This document shows positions 24,341 to 38,214 of a stretch of DNA of 64,000 bases, one piece after another; positions within the stretch are counted from its first letter, which is position 1; each line of letters begins with the position of its first letter. The stretch is from Blastocrithidia nonstop (taxonomy: Eukaryota > Euglenozoa > Kinetoplastea > Trypanosomatida > Trypanosomatidae). The notes beneath the pieces are model-generated. The model was not told the origin of the DNA. It saw nothing but the letters and a program-made list of their open reading frames with translations, and did not search any database. The position numbers were made by a program, and so were the translations under genes. The stretch lies in assembly GCA_028554745.1 (NCBI GenBank), contig JAQOTN010000008.1, positions 124,001-188,000 on the forward strand, given 5' to 3'.

Positions 24341-25868
24341 CGATGCTATTAGTGACGTGGAAAGCGAATAAAGTAACCCGATTACAACTCTCAATGAAGA
24401 TAATGATGAATAAGTCAGTAGTGAAGGCGACAATGACAGTGAATACAGAGAAGACGGCGGAGACGAAGTTTCGCATGAAGAACTACAAAAAGTATTTTTG
24501 GCATTATTTGGTGCAAAAACATCCGGTAAAGCCAACATGATGTATTATTTGTGCCAGCAAGGTTTTGTGTACGATAACATTATTGAGTATGCTTTGGTGT
24601 AACTATAACAATAGCAAGACCATGAACATAATATTAATGTAACTACTACTAATAGTAATAGTAATGACAATGAAACTACAAGAAGAGATGATGTGCAATC
24701 TGATTCCCACCTCTCTCTTATTTTATCGACTGTACAAGCCTTTATTATTGCCTACTACTTTGAACGCAGTGCCTACACATAGACCACCATTCGCCAACGT
24801 GATTGTTTGTGTAGGGCAGTGCTCACCATACTCACCACCGCCCAGCCAGATGTACGTAAAGTCGTTCTTGTCAATGGCAAACTACCACAACGACACTCAC
24901 CACAATGAAATAAATTGTTTTCGTCAACTTCACGAATGCAGCACTATGTGGCAAATAAGTTTTATGAATGACGGTAATTTGTGAGTGTTTCTTAACTTGA
25001 GCAGCAGTTGTCCATTTTAGTTGATAAATATTGAATGCAAAGCGATGGATGTGGTGTGTGGTGTTTCCTTCTTTCACTGGCACTGTCTCGTGGTGGGACG
25101 AGTATTATGCATGACTTTAAACAATCTTTTAGTTCTAATTCACGTTCACCTTCACCGTCGTACCTTGCACACTCCTCTCACAAGGCAGCACAATAGTAAT
25201 CATCGTCTTCGCCCATATTGCCACGTGCGTTGTTGTAAAATCATCCACGTAGTACTGGTCACCGTGCTCTCATAAATTTAATATTATATGGCAAGGCTTG
25301 TCCATTTAATGTACATTCAACGCGTAGCACACATAGCAACACGTCTACTTCACAAAACTTCTATCGTCATTCACTTACTTGTGGCTTACTGATTGGCTGA
25401 AAAGTAAAACAGCACCCTTAACTGGACAGTGATAGTAATAATGATAGTAGTAGCAACTCTAAAATTAGTTTATCGAGTAATGACATGACACATGCCACTC
25501 ACCCAGTCTACCCAAGTTGAGTTGTTTATCACAACAATCGATGTGCTAATTTGTTTATGAAGGCAGATGCACGAAAGTCGCTTTCACAGCGTCGCACTAT
25601 TGGTGGGAAGATTTAATTTGAAGTTTTCTATTGAGATGTAGCCACGATGGATGATGAAATTAAATTAACACTAACACTAGCTCCATCACCCACTCAGTCA
25701 GCTCATCATCAACATAATAATAATAATAATAATAAAAAAAATACTTCACTATCGATGTCAAATATCGCATCGGCGTATGCGACATCATTTGTCAACCGTG
25801 CCATTGCCACAGTACCAGAGTGGAACGGGGCAGAAGTCAACTGGCATGGTGTGTTACCTCTTCGTTAA
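23346..25868 (+). CDS. MINDY-family (DUF4205) deubiquitinase-like protein, catalytic residues replaced
   Basis: About 840 residues. The N-terminus has a LisH-like segment (LLSDALLREYMHRRGFRGTL, KAFDQEHP). A long acidic and Lys-rich low-complexity middle includes 12 consecutive TAG/TAA codons (poly-Glu) and a poly-Asp run at 24303-24341. The C-terminal 390 residues follow the MINDY-3/4 domain: QKVFLALFGAKTSGK, YLCQQGFVYDN, STVQAFIIAYYF, RALINLILYGKACPF, CGLLIGW, YPSWVVYHNN and FEVFYWDVATMDDEIKLTL. Active MINDY enzymes are K48-ubiquitin proteases with Cys in GGPC before VQAF and His in the SETHL-type motif. Here the aligned positions are Ser (about residue 457) and Arg (about residue 732), so it is probably a pseudoenzyme. 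By-eye alignment; family assignment is firmer than the residue mapping. TAA at 25866. Confidence 0.75.
23892..23927 (+). repeat. 12 consecutive TAG/TAA codons read as poly-Glu
   Basis: In the MINDY-like gene, the frame contains twelve former stop codons in a row (a mix of TAG and TAA), preceded by two more. The downstream sequence in the same frame is acidic (SEDEDDDERG), supporting a poly-Glu reading. Confidence 0.65.
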
Positions 25869-26982
25869 CAGTATAACTAAAATAAAATAAAACAATATAT
25901 TATTAACATAGTTCATCTTCATTTTTTCCGTTTGTTTGATTTCAGCATTCTATATTAGTATGATCTGGCATGTACAGTCTGACATAATAAAAGGAAGCTT
26001 TATACAACTTTTTTTTTTGTTCAGTGACACATCGACTTCTTCTGCCTCCTTCTTTTTTGCTTTTTGTATGTAGTAATAACTTTACCATTGTTGATGTAAA
26101 GTTATCTTTTGTATATTTTTCCTCCACTTGCAATTGTTCTTATTCGTCTATACATGTTTGTATATATATATATACCTGTGATGTATGATGTTATTGTATG
26201 CTTGTAACGAACAACAACTTGAATATTGATCAATTTTTTTTATAATCTTTTTTTTTATCGACAATTGTCTTTCATTTTCTTATACAGTGTCTACTTTTTT
26301 CTTTTTCAAAGCGCATCTACAAACTTTCTTATTTTTTTTAACTTTGAATTAAAAAAAAAATCAAGTTCTATCAGTATTTGTTATAATTCAGAATAAACAT
26401 TGATTTAAGAAAAAATTTACAATCACATATTGTTAAAGCGAATTTATATATATATATACAGGTAACAGCATTTTAGTGAGTAAAGTATAAACATCAGTCA
26501 ATCAACCGATTCCATTATATATTGTCTACTTTTCCTTTTCTCCTTCCACTTATAACTATCTTAAATTGCTTTTTTTTCATTTTGTTTTTCCGTTAGAGTG
26601 GGCATAAGTGTGCAAAGGCATATCATTCTATACTTTGATTTGTACTAGTTCCACATATACAAACTATATACTAATTTGTTTTGTGTTCTCTCTTTATAAA
26701 AATAAATATATATTTAATATATCATATATTTTATTTTAGTGATTATAACAAATAAGCAATCTCACACAAGAGTATAAGAAAATCTTTTTTATTTTATTAT
26801 AATTGATTGCTATAATTAATAAACTAATAATATTATCTGCGCTTACATAGTTGTGTATACTGTTACAAGTCAAGAAAAACAATCAAGCGCAATTCAACAT
26901 ATTTACGTTCATACGATTTGAATTATACAACTTTACTTTATTGTAGTTTTGTACATAGGTAGCCTTAAAAAAAATTAAGACA
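25869..26982. other. AT-rich spacer
   Basis: T-rich spacer of about 1.1 kb with short TA repeats near 26161 and 26445 and many T6-T10 tracts. No gene seen. Confidence 0.65.
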
Positions 26983-29900
26983 ATGCCGTTCAGTTCAAAT
27001 AGTAACCTTGAAAGTTGTGAGCCTACCTACACCGACCCAACATCACCGCCAGTAATGACCTAGCCTGTGTCGGAGGTTACCGTCACCGTGAATGAACCTG
27101 TGCCGAGTGTGTTCTTCACCCCTGATCGGTCAAACATGACTAATAACAACAACAACAACATCAGTAGTAGTGGTGTAATGCTTCCTCAACTCACACAGAT
27201 TAACGTTTCTGCGGCCAGGGCACAGGCAGATAAAAACGGTGGTGCGGTAGTACAACTCGTCTCTACCCCATCGGGCACCGGCACCACCACCACCACAGCC
27301 ACCAACGTCTCCAAGACACCGTAGGACAATGGAGGCGAAAATAGCGGCACGCTCTAGTCGGACTCGGGTAAGATGTTACATGAGGTAAGTTGTAAGCAAC
27401 AGTACAACCCAGGTGACAACCAAGGTGATGAGCCTACCCCGTAATGCTACAACCCGAATAACAAGTGGTGGGCATTAGCCCTCGCCAATGTCTTTGAACT
27501 AGTCCAGCTACACGACCCAACCTCTGGGTTGTAATCTGCCGATACCGCACGACATGGCCAGGCACTGGGTAACAACATTATTCCTATCAAGGGTGGACCT
27601 AGTTGGGTGATGATTTTAGCCTCTCAGTTTATGAATGCCATTACCGTTGTACTGCTCATTGTGGTGGTGATTAGTGGTGTGTTTAAGGACTGGGTGGAGT
27701 TTGCCGTAGTGCTCTTTGTGCTTTTCTTCAATGCGTTTTTGGGCTTCTATCAGTAATACGGTGCGTAGCGATCACTGGCGAGTCTGAAGGAAATGACGGC
27801 CGGTGTGGCAAAGGTTATGCGAAATGGTGTGCCATAGATTATCTTCATTGATGAGGTGGTGGTGGGGGATGTGATTATATTATAACAAGGCGCCTCTATT
27901 CCTGCTGATTGTCGTGTGTTTGAGTCGAACAGTCTCTAAGTCGATGAGGCACTGTTGACTGGGTAGGCTCTTCCTGTGGTGAAGCACACCAATGTCATTC
28001 CTGATCCAGATAATCGATTGGCACTGGGTGATCGTAAGAATATGGTGTACCGTAATACGATGGTGACGAGTGGACGTGGTAAGGCCGTGGTGACCTCTGG
28101 TGGGTTGTGTACGGAGATGGGCAAGTTGGCTAAGCGTTTAGATGATGGCAAACGAAGTGGTAAGACAAAGCTAATGAGGCAGTTAGATTATATGATGTAT
28201 TTTTTGTTTGGTTGCTGTATTATCCTTGCGGTCATTGTGTTTGCGGCAAATAAGATGCGATATAACCCATCCACGCTTTCGTATGCCACCGCCGTGGCTA
28301 TTGCCATTTTACCAGAGTCGCTGAGCGCCGTCATCACCGTGGCGATGACCGTCTCGGTAAAGCGAATGGCTCAGAAGAAGTGTATTGTGCGTAAGTTGGC
28401 GGTGCTGTAGGTGTTGGGTAAAGTCACCGACATTTGCTCCGACAAGACCGGTACACTGACGGAGAATAAGATGGTGGTGAAGAAAGCGGTGATTGGAATT
28501 CATGAGGTGTACATTGTCACCGGTGCACCGTATGACGTTCATGGTGATTTCCAACTCATCTCCAATGTCGGGGTGATGTAGGACACGTTTAACATGTCTC
28601 ACCGCTACCCAGATCACCCGTACTTGTTTGAATATTTACGTTGTGCCGCACTATGCAGTACCACCGCACTACACCTGTCCGAGTAGGATATGGATTCCCT
28701 CGCGGGCAGTGGTAACCCAACGTAGGTGGCCATTCAGGTGATGTCCTGAAAGGCTCACCTCAACCGAGATGATTTTCAGGCCAAAGGATGAATTTGCATT
28801 ACGTAATACCCGTTTGACTCAACGATTAAGCGCATGTCTACCGCCTGGCACAATGACACTACCGGTGAGTTGTACTGTTGTACTAAAGGTGCCCCCTAAC
28901 GTGTACTGGCATTGTGTACCTACCGCTACGAATAAGATGAGATTGTGCCACTCTCTGATGACGACAGAACATTGGTGTAGCAGCATATTAGCGATTTAGC
29001 CGCACAAGGTTTGCGTACGATTTGCTTTGCCTTTCGTAATGATGCTCAGCAAAAGTTCTGTGTGCCATAGACGGTGCAAACGTTCGGTAATGTCTACAAG
29101 CGGGATGTGATTGAGCAGGATTTGGTCTTTTTGGGTCTGGTTGGTATTTATGACCCACCCAGGCCAGAATCCCGTCCATCGGTGTTGGCGTGTCAGAATG
29201 CCGGCATTTGTGTTCGAATGCTGACCGGTGATCACACCACAACGGCCGGTAGCATTGCCTCTATGCTCAACATTATTCACCGACGTGATATTGATGACCC
29301 GGTAAAGCTGCAAGCTGGACCAGACTTTGACCGAGTAGAGTTTGAGGTGATGGACACCTGGCCAGACTTGCCGTGTGTCATTGGCCGCTGCTCACCATAA
29401 TCCAAAGTACGAATGATTGAGGCACTACACCGCCGACATCGTGTGTGTGCGATGACCGGTGATGGATTTAACGATTCACCGAGTATTAAAATTGCGGATG
29501 TTGGGTGTGCGATGGGCTCTGGTGTAGATGTCACCAAGGGTGTAGCAGACTTGGTCATTACCGATGACAATTTTTCTACCATTGTACAGGCCGTGGCATA
29601 AGGACGACGCATTTCACAGTGTATTAACAAGTTTGTCGTTCACCTGTTATCGAGCAACGTGGCGGAGGTGATTGCGTTAATTTGTGGCTTGCCCATTCGT
29701 CATGAAGATGCCCCAGTGTTTATCTTGTCCCCTATTGAGATTTTGTGACTTAACATGTGTACCTCTGCCCCACCGGCTACTGGGTTATCGTTAGATGCGG
29801 CCACAAAGGATGTACTGCAAGTGCCCCCCAACACCGCAGGATTTTTCACCGCATAGCTCATTGCCGACACGTTTGTTTATGGGTTTTGACTCGGTGTGGT

Positions 29901-30540
29901 GACACTGATGGGGTTTGTGGTGATTGTCTACGGCTTCAACAATGGCCCACAAGGACACAAGTGTAACGAAAGTGGTGGGGAAGGGTGTGAAATGGTGTGG
30001 CAGGCTCGGTGTACCGCATTCAGTATCTTGTATTTTGGTCTACTCATTCACGCATACAATGTACGGCACACTCGACTTTCATTTTTCAAAATGAAATGGT
30101 TTGATAACAAGTGAATTTTAGGCTCATTTGTCTTTGCCACCATCTTATTCTTCCCAATTGTCTACATTAACGTAATTGCGCACAATTTGTTTGTACATCA
30201 CATGTTGACCTGGCACTGGGGTGTACTGGTAGTAGCGGTTATTGTGTTTGAGGCGTCTTTGTAGATTTACAAACTGATCAAGAACTGGATTTGGCCAATA
30301 AAGAAAATTCACATTGACGTAGACGAAGAGGACGCAGAGGATTTACGCGTAGAGCACAATTTACTCATTCAACACCCAGTAGATGATCGTCACGTGACGG
30401 ATATCGCACAGGAAAATCTTCGCATGTCCTTTGCCTCCTTTGCGGATAGCATTGGCACTGCCCCAACGGCGTCTTTTCGTATGTCCATGGATGGTACTCG
30501 TTGTCATAAGAAGAAACGGCGTCGTCATTTCTTCAATTAA
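26983..30540 (+). CDS. P-type cation-transporting ATPase, ENA/IID type
   Basis: ENA-type ATPases pump Na+ or K+ out of fungal and protist cells. The 1,185-residue protein has a Ser/Thr/Asn-rich N-terminus, paired membrane helices from about residue 205 (NAITVVLLIVVVISGVF, AVVLFVLFFNAFLGFY), the actuator motif LLTGEALPV (Glu at about 328 is TAG), LPESL in M4, the phosphorylation motif CSDKTGTLTENKM (Asp at about 487), TGDH, the hinge MTGDGFNDSPSIKIADVG at about 825, and C-terminal membrane helices. ALEVLGKVTDICSDK resembles the ENA class. TGA is read as Trp in several places, such as PIEILWLNMC. Length is slightly above related protist pumps. The terminal TAA is followed by two more in-frame TAA within six codons. 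ATG 26983 follows a T/A-rich leader. Confidence 0.93.
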
Positions 30541-32644
30541 CAACATTAACTTTTTGTCAATTAACAAATAAAAATAAAAATAAAAATAAAAATAAAAATA
30601 AATTAATTAAGTATATATTATTATGAAAATAAAGCTGACTATATTTTTACATATTTTTATATTAATACATTATTATAGTACAGTCAAAAGATTTTTCCTT
30701 CCGTAACTAGTTATCTCATAAATTAATTTATTCTATCAAATTAAATTACGTTTTTTCTTACTATTTGCCAGTTTTGCAATAGATTTTTAAAAAAAAAGTT
30801 AAATAAATTAGACATCAGAATATTATGGTAAAGTATAAAACAGCAACAGAAATAGCAACGTAGTGTTTGTTTATTGGTATTACTAGTTTTTTTCTTTTTT
30901 TCTGAATTGTTGACTTTTTAAAAATTTCACATACTTCATTTCCTTATCCTTATTTACAACAAGCTTACACTTTTCCTTTCTTTTTTTCTTTCCGACATTG
31001 TTATCAACATTCATTATATACTGATAAACGAAAAATTGTATATAGTTGCTGTTAATGAAACTGTAAGAAATTTTAAAAAAATATTTTATCTTCTTCTTTC
31101 TTTTCTTCTCTCATCGCGTATAGTCAAGTTGAGTTTGTTTATTTATTTATTTACGGAAAATATTAACATATTTTCAATATTATTTATAATTGATAAAATA
31201 GAGATGCCGTAATAAAGTTAATATCATCAAATGTGATGGTATAGATTTACTAATCGCTATACTAGACTATTTTGATTGCTGTTTTCAAATCAACCTAATT
31301 TTTCTGCTTTTGTTTTTTCATCTCCGAATTTACTCTGTCTTCCTGCATATGGCGATAAACATTCTCCTTCGCTTCCTTTATATTTTTTTCTGTCTGTATG
31401 AAGTAAATAGTATTTCAATATAATTATCTTTATTACATTAAATATGTTTTTTGTTTCACAACACATCTTCCTTTTTGCTTGTTTGCTTGTTATAAAATTT
31501 ATATGTTTTATGTATGCGTATGTGTTTCTATGTAAGTAGACCACATACAAAAAATTGATGCAATTTGTTGTAATAATCGTTTTATGAGTTTTCCAATAAT
31601 TTGCTTGTGTTACGACTATTGTTTTATTCACTCATTCTGCGATTACAATTACGTGAATCGAAAAGAATATGTCAATTTATTGTTGGTTACAAATTACAGA
31701 AAACAACTACCTTTACTCAATTAGACGTGCAAACAGTAAAATTTTTTTTTATGCATAAAGATATTCGGTAACGTGCATTCTTATTAGTTATACTTGTTAA
31801 TTAATTTACTATGAACAGCTAACTAAGTTTGCATTCACTTATTATTTACATTATCCTCATTCTTTGTAAAGCCTTTTGTATTGCTGTCAATAGTGCTTTA
31901 AGAAAAAAAAGAAGTATTTACTATTTTTAATATTGCAAAGCAAATAGATGCAAAAAATATTAACATACCTTTGCAATATAATAAAAGACAAAATTTATGC
32001 AATATATTTAATCGTTATACACGTCAGAGAAATGAATGTAAATTTATTCGTGACAAATAAGGAAAATATGGAAATAAAAAAGTATGCTACTGCGGATATG
32101 TGCAACACACAAATATAAGAAGTAAATAAACGTTGTGCACGTATACGTTATTTTTAGAGATAAGATCACATTGTACTATTGTGTGAGGTTTTCTGTTTTA
32201 TTTTTCAGGCAAGTTTTATTTTTGTAAATTATATAATATAGCTGATATAATTACTTCTCACATTTCTTATATAAGTCCTCATTTTAATCATTATAAATAC
32301 TTATTAATAAAAAAATTATTATTACGCTATCTATTAACTATGTTTTATGTTTAATATAAGAAAATAATATAACGTGTTATTTTTGAACTCTTATTTTTTT
32401 TCACTCTTAATTTAAGAGTAAAGTGAATTAATCGAATGTGTTGTTTTTATCTTTTTGTTATGTATACACATCAATCTTTTTACTTTGTCGCTATTTTTTT
32501 GCCACTCAAATTTTCATGCTATAATATCTCAAGTCATTGATTATTAGTACACGCAAACAAAAGAGGAAACAATATATATTTTTATACGCTTACACACTAA
32601 TACAAAGACATAATTTAATAAGGTCAGAATAAATTTTTTTGTCA
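30541..32644. other. 2.1-kb AT-rich spacer
   Basis: Long T-rich spacer. It begins with an AAAAAT hexamer array (about 30566-30602). A 113-codon stop-free stretch on the - strand (31290-31631) is the complement of T-rich sequence and runs against all other genes; I do not call it. No gene seen. Confidence 0.65.
30566..30602. repeat. (AAAAAT)n short tandem array
   Basis: About six copies of AAAAAT just after the ATPase terminator. Confidence 0.85.
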
Positions 32645-34900
32645 ATGGCCACTGCTGGTAATCAGCGTGTCATGGTAGCAGTGCGTGTGCGACCTGTCCT
32701 TAACGAAGGTGCAGCGATGCAGACACAATAGAAGTTTGAGCTACCAGGTGTGTACCGAGTATCAGACAATTCTATTAAGGTATAACTCACCAGACCACGT
32801 GAGCCGACCAAGTCTAGTGTGTTTAACTTTGACTACATCTTCGATCAATAGAGTACACAGTTAGAGGTGTACGAGGATGCCGTGGTGGACATGATTGATG
32901 CCGCACTTGTTGGGGTTAATGCCACACTACTCGCATACGGGCAAACAGGTTCAGGCAAGACATTTAGCATTTTAGGTGATGTCAAACCTAACCCACTAGA
33001 AAACGACCTGCTCACCGCAAACAGTGGCATGTTCCTGCGCATTCTTAGTGATCTTATCTAGTACAGACAACGTCAGTTCAACAAAGGTTGACACGTGGTT
33101 ATTGGTCTAAGCTGTGTGTAGATTTACAATGAGAATATTCGAGACCTGTTCGGTGGTAAACCCGATCAACCACCGCCGCCGCTCAAGGCGGTGATGATTG
33201 GTGATAACGTTCTACTACCATCGTTAATCATTCGGTAGATGACCTCACTACAGGCCGTGTTTAATGAAATACAACTGGCCATTTCACGTCGTAAGAGTCG
33301 AGCCACCGATTCGAACTCTGCCTCGAGTCGTAGTCATTGTTTGTTTAGCATTGACATTTTACAACAGTCTCGATCGGCGGCTGCGCCATCGTTGGAGATG
33401 CTTGACATGAGTCGTAAATCCTCCGATGATAAAGAAACAATAACTGCCACTTCTCCTGTTTCACGGAAGTGCAATAACATATCCTCGCCGACACTGCGGC
33501 GTAACTCGTCACGAAGCTCTATCGGGTCAAACGCGTTGAGCAGCGCTAATGATGCGATGGATGAGACGGTGTATGAGTAATACGAAATGCCATTTCAAGG
33601 GACCATTTTAACAAAAGTTGGACAGAAATAACCCATTTACTGAAGCAAAATCATTTTAGCCGATTTAGCCGGAAGTGAACGTATTACACGCAGTCATGTC
33701 TCCGGGTAAGGTCTCACCTAGGCTACCTCGATTAACAGCAGTCTCACTGCGTTAGGCAATGTGGTGCATAGTTTGCATGAGGGCAGTTATGCCAGTTATC
33801 GAACGTCTAACTTGACGGCATTGTTAAAACCAACATTCTCACACCCATCCTCGCGTGTGATGCTGCTGGCGCAATGCTCCCCAACTCAGTTAACCTTTGA
33901 TGAGACAATTAGCACACTTCACTTTGCGAATAAAGTGAAAGCGATGAAAGTCACCACGGTTACCGGGGCAGAGGCGTAGAAGTTGCAGTTTGATTACATT
34001 GAAGCATAAAAAATGTACGATGCGATTGCCGCCGATTTGCACATTTTCGCAACATAAATGTACGCTGCACCAACGCTGATTCGTCGAACAATGCAATCTA
34101 CTCATAATGCACTTCACTACAACGTAAATGACACTACTCCTACTAATACGAGCAGTAATAGTGCTAAAAATAACAATAATAGTAGTGTTAGTATTAGTAG
34201 TAGTAGTAATAATACAAGAGAACGTAAAGCGTACCTAGACAGTCTTGGTATTACCGCGTTAGCACAACAATAACGTAATGCCATATTACGCACACAATAA
34301 AAAGATAAGGCGAAAGCGGCATAACGAGAAGAGCAATAGCTTCGTGATGCAGTAGAGGATCTTGTCAATGAGTAACGCACACGATGAAGTGAGGTCAGAG
34401 ACAGCATACGCTCATAGCAAACATTACAATTACATCAACTCAAACAACAAATCTTGTTGGATGCGGCGGCTGTGTCAAATTACCTCTCTACGCAGGAAGA
34501 GGTAGAACGAATGCAATTGACTATGCGTTATGGTGAGTAGCACTACAAGTTATGCCACAACGAGTTCAACTCCGTGTCATCGTTGTTGTAACATGTTGTA
34601 CAGCAGCTGAGTGTTTTGCAAGCGACCTTGACCGACCATGAGTCTACCGAGTGGAAATAGGCAAATGTACGGTATGCGAATGCTGCATGATTACACTGCA
34701 TTGCAAAGCGTTTGTTTGCAGATTGCATGTAATTACGGTAGGAGCAAATGTGTTGACTTTCGTACTTGCAAGGTAATACAAAGCTGTAGCGATGACAGCG
34801 TGCTAACAGACGGCGAATAGAAAAAGTATTGAGTAGATATCAACAACAACTAAAACAGCAGCAACAACAGCAGCATGTTTAGTGTAAAGAAAAATAGTAA
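32645..34900 (+). CDS. kinesin motor protein with N-terminal motor domain
   Basis: Kinesins move along microtubules using ATP. The 751-residue protein has the P-loop YGQTGSGKTF (about residues 98-107), LEIYNENIRDLF-like switch-region helix (its Glu is TAG), switch I NSASSRSH (about 224-231), switch II DLAGSER (about 340-346), and INSSLTALGNVVHSL and YRTSNLTALLKP, which close the motor. Between switch I and II are about 110 residues, far more than normal; the excess is a Ser-rich insertion. The motor is followed by a Ser/Asn-rich linker and a Gln/Glu/Arg-rich coiled-coil tail ending in poly-Gln. The terminator is TAA 34898 directly after TAG. The subfamily is not clear. Confidence 0.92.
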
Positions 34901-35640
34901 GACTATCAATTGATCACACGGATCTACATATATATATATCATAGTTTGCTTCGATTCTTTTTTTTTTTCTTCGTTACGTAAACCTCTTATATTGTAATAT
35001 TAATTACTAAAACACAAAATTTTCATTCATACACATTGTCTTTTTGATTGCTAATTAACCTTGTAAGACATACACCTTATAGTGCTAATACAAAATGTAG
35101 CTGAAACAAAATAAATCGCTCGGTGAAGTTTTCTTACGCTCATTATTTTGTACTACTCAAAATTTTATCTGATAAATACACTCAAACCCATTTCTGTGCA
35201 TTAAGTTATGTCCATGACTACTAATAAACTTGCTTAATAGAATTCACCTTTATATATATATATATATTTTTCAAATTTAACATGTTTGCACTTTATCATT
35301 CTCACATTTTTTTTTTGCATCATATGAATGAGCTCTTTTTTTTTGCTCTTGTGCAACATAATTATTATTATATATGATTATTTCAATTATAGTAATATTG
35401 TTTTAACTAATATTACTTAAATTACATTCAAATACATTTATTCACATTCCTTTTTATATTAAGAAAGATAGTCAATTAGCTTATATATACATAAAGTACA
35501 TAGTGGTATTTTAACATTAGCAATCTTTGATCAATAGTGTTAACGCAGCAATAAAAACTTATATATATTTGAGGAGTTTATATTCTATAAATTATTATTA
35601 TTTTTAATTATTTTTTCGTCGTCGTCGTCGTCGAGTACAA
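34901..35640. other. AT-rich spacer
   Basis: AT-rich spacer with TA repeats near 34926 and 35251 and T tracts near 34961. It ends in a T-rich run and a GTC repeat directly before the ArfGAP ATG. No gene seen. Confidence 0.65.
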
Positions 35641-37524
35641 ATGTCTCAAAGCACGTTGTACAAGGTCAAAGTTCCCGAGAATGAGCAGGAAGCGAAGCAC
35701 TTGGTCAAGTCATTGCGACAAATTAACTCGAATAGCGTGTGCTTTGACTGTCCACAGAAAAATCCAAGCTGATGCAGTGTTACGTATGGCATTTTCTTGT
35801 GCATGGACTGCTGTGGCAGACACCGAGGAATGGGTGTGCACATCTCATTTATCCGTTCCGCTGAACTCGATAGCTGGCGTGTGGAGTAAGCAGTACGTAT
35901 GGCATTAGGCGGTAATGCACGTGCGCAGCAAATACTAATTCAACACGGCTGCAACGATCACAGCAGCTGCTACGTTTCTGCGGCGATGCAGATGTACCGG
36001 AAAAAATTAGATCGTGAGGTAAATGAGGTGCTACACAATCATCATCGTCGTAATACCGTGCAACAACAATTACCAAGTAACTCACAACTTTGCCATTATA
36101 CACAAGGGCAAAAAATAGATAAAGTCAATCTTAACTCACAAGATAAGAAGGAGGATGATTTCACAACAAAATCATCGTCCTCTCCTCTGCAAATGTTAGA
36201 TAAATGTGATGGAAAATAATTAATTTGTAGCAGTGAATACAATAATAATCGAAGTAATGATTGTACTAGTACGAATGACAATAATCACAAATCAACCAAT
36301 ATACAAAAAAGCCTAAACAATAATAATAATGATGATGATGTTGATAATGACGGTGAGAACAAGTACATGAGTTGTGAAAGCGATGTCATTGACAATCAAG
36401 GTTCACCAATAACAATTACACCAATTGTAAATTCTGTTCTTACAAATCACACTAACACTGCATTGAGCAGTAACCATAGTAGTGTAACTACATCTTCTAT
36501 AGCACAAACAAAGTTAGGCGTAAAGTCGAAGAAAAAGGGGCTTGGTGGTGCAACTCGTTTGGCACCATAAAAAGTAAAAGAAATACGTGGACCTGTGTCA
36601 GCATCACTAATTTATAACTTGAACAATGAAAATAAATTTAATGATAATACACTATATACATCATCTTTACACACAACATAACAACAAGGGTAACCACAAG
36701 ATGAATTTGCAAACAGACAATGAAATAAATAACCTTCTGCTAAGATAGAGATAAACAACATATTGTTTGATAATAGTAATAGTAATAATGACAATAATGA
36801 TAACTTAACTTCGTATACTCCATTCGCCTAACAGCAAACATAACCTGCTTCTTCTGCCACTGATGCAAGTGCGTTCTCGCAACACATCCAAAATAATGCA
36901 AAAACTCTACCACAATAGTAATCAATGTATAAAGAAACGAGTGCAGTCAAAAACTTGGCAGCGTTGTCGGCAGATTTTCGTAAAAACATGTACCCTGTTG
37001 TCAACCCTGACAATAAAAATTACACTTTTGGCTCAACAAACAATACCACACAAGTAAGAGTAGGTGAAATAGCAACAACAACAACAAATTCTTTAAGTGG
37101 TGCGCCGACTACTAATTCAAAAAGCTTTTTCACAAATAATTACAATAATCAAGTTAACAACATGAGTGTTAATTCTTACAATAATAATAATCGTTAATTT
37201 GCACTACAACTACTTTCTTTACCACCATCACCACCAATACCGCCATCATCAACAGCATCAGCTACTCAGCAACCACGTACAGGACCGGACTTTCGTGGAA
37301 TGGGCAATCAACTGTACACTCCTGACTTTAACAACAACAACAACAACTACAGTGGTGGCAATGGTGGTGGTTTTGGCAATCCCTTTATGAATGATAACTA
37401 TCGAGAAGTGGCATAGAACGCGTTAGAAGGAGTGTCATAGGCATTAACATCACTAAAACAATCAGCGATCAAGGGTCAGACTATGTTAAATAGCAAGCTG
37501 CGAACATTTTTCGAAGAATTTTAA
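35641..37524 (+). CDS. ArfGAP-domain protein
   Basis: ArfGAPs switch off Arf GTPases on Golgi and endosomal membranes. The zinc finger is C34-x2-C37-x16-C54-x2-C57 ([20 protein letters not shown] then CMDC), followed by the arginine finger context [15 protein letters not shown], then [18 protein letters not shown]. The invariant finger Trp (PSW) is TGA at 35770. The rest of the 627 residues is Asn/Ser/Thr-rich with scattered amphipathic segments ([16 protein letters not shown]) and a helical end ([20 protein letters not shown]), compatible with an ArfGAP1/2/3-like membrane-binding tail. It begins at the first ATG after a GTC/T-rich leader and ends at TAA 37522, with another in-frame TAA two codons later. 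Confidence 0.92.
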
Positions 37525-38179
37525 AAGATTTAATACATGTAGTTACGCTAATAAATATAATTTTTTGCCATAAAATATGTATAACAAAGTTGATCTCATT
37601 GTATAAATAGATACGAAGCTTTTCACAAGTAAAAAAAAATATACAAATTAATAATTTTCTTGGGGAAAAACAATACGTGCAAATCTATTTCATCGAATTT
37701 TACACATTAGTCTTTTAATTTAAAGTTTGCATTTTATTATTTTTTGTTGAAAAATACAGTTTATTTTACATATACACATATGATTATGTGCAGTGATAGT
37801 CACTTTTATTTTTTTAATTTGTCACGTTTAGTCTATACTCCGATATTCTTTCTTTTTTTTTCCGGAAAAAATAATATATATATATATATTTGCAATTTGA
37901 ACTGTCATGTTAGTAACATAAACTAATTTATATTAGTTTGATGATTTAGAGTGTCAAAACAATGTGGTTAATGGAAGAGATTAGTATTTTTATTTGTTGC
38001 TGTGTCCTTGCGTCAATCAAAATTATATTTGTTAATATTAATTATTTTTTTTTAATCTAACAAGACTGCACAAACAAACCTGAAATATTTATACTGTTTA
38101 CCTTCAATGTGTACTAATGTAATTTAAACTAAATTTTTATTATTTTCTACTTTATTTTATTAAATTAATTTGCAATATG

Positions 38180-38214
<35 letters not shown>

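Noticed and set aside
31290-31631. 113-codon stop-free stretch on the - strand
   Set aside because: It is the complement of T-rich spacer, opposes all other genes, shows no recognisable motif, and stop-free length means little when stops are sense codons.
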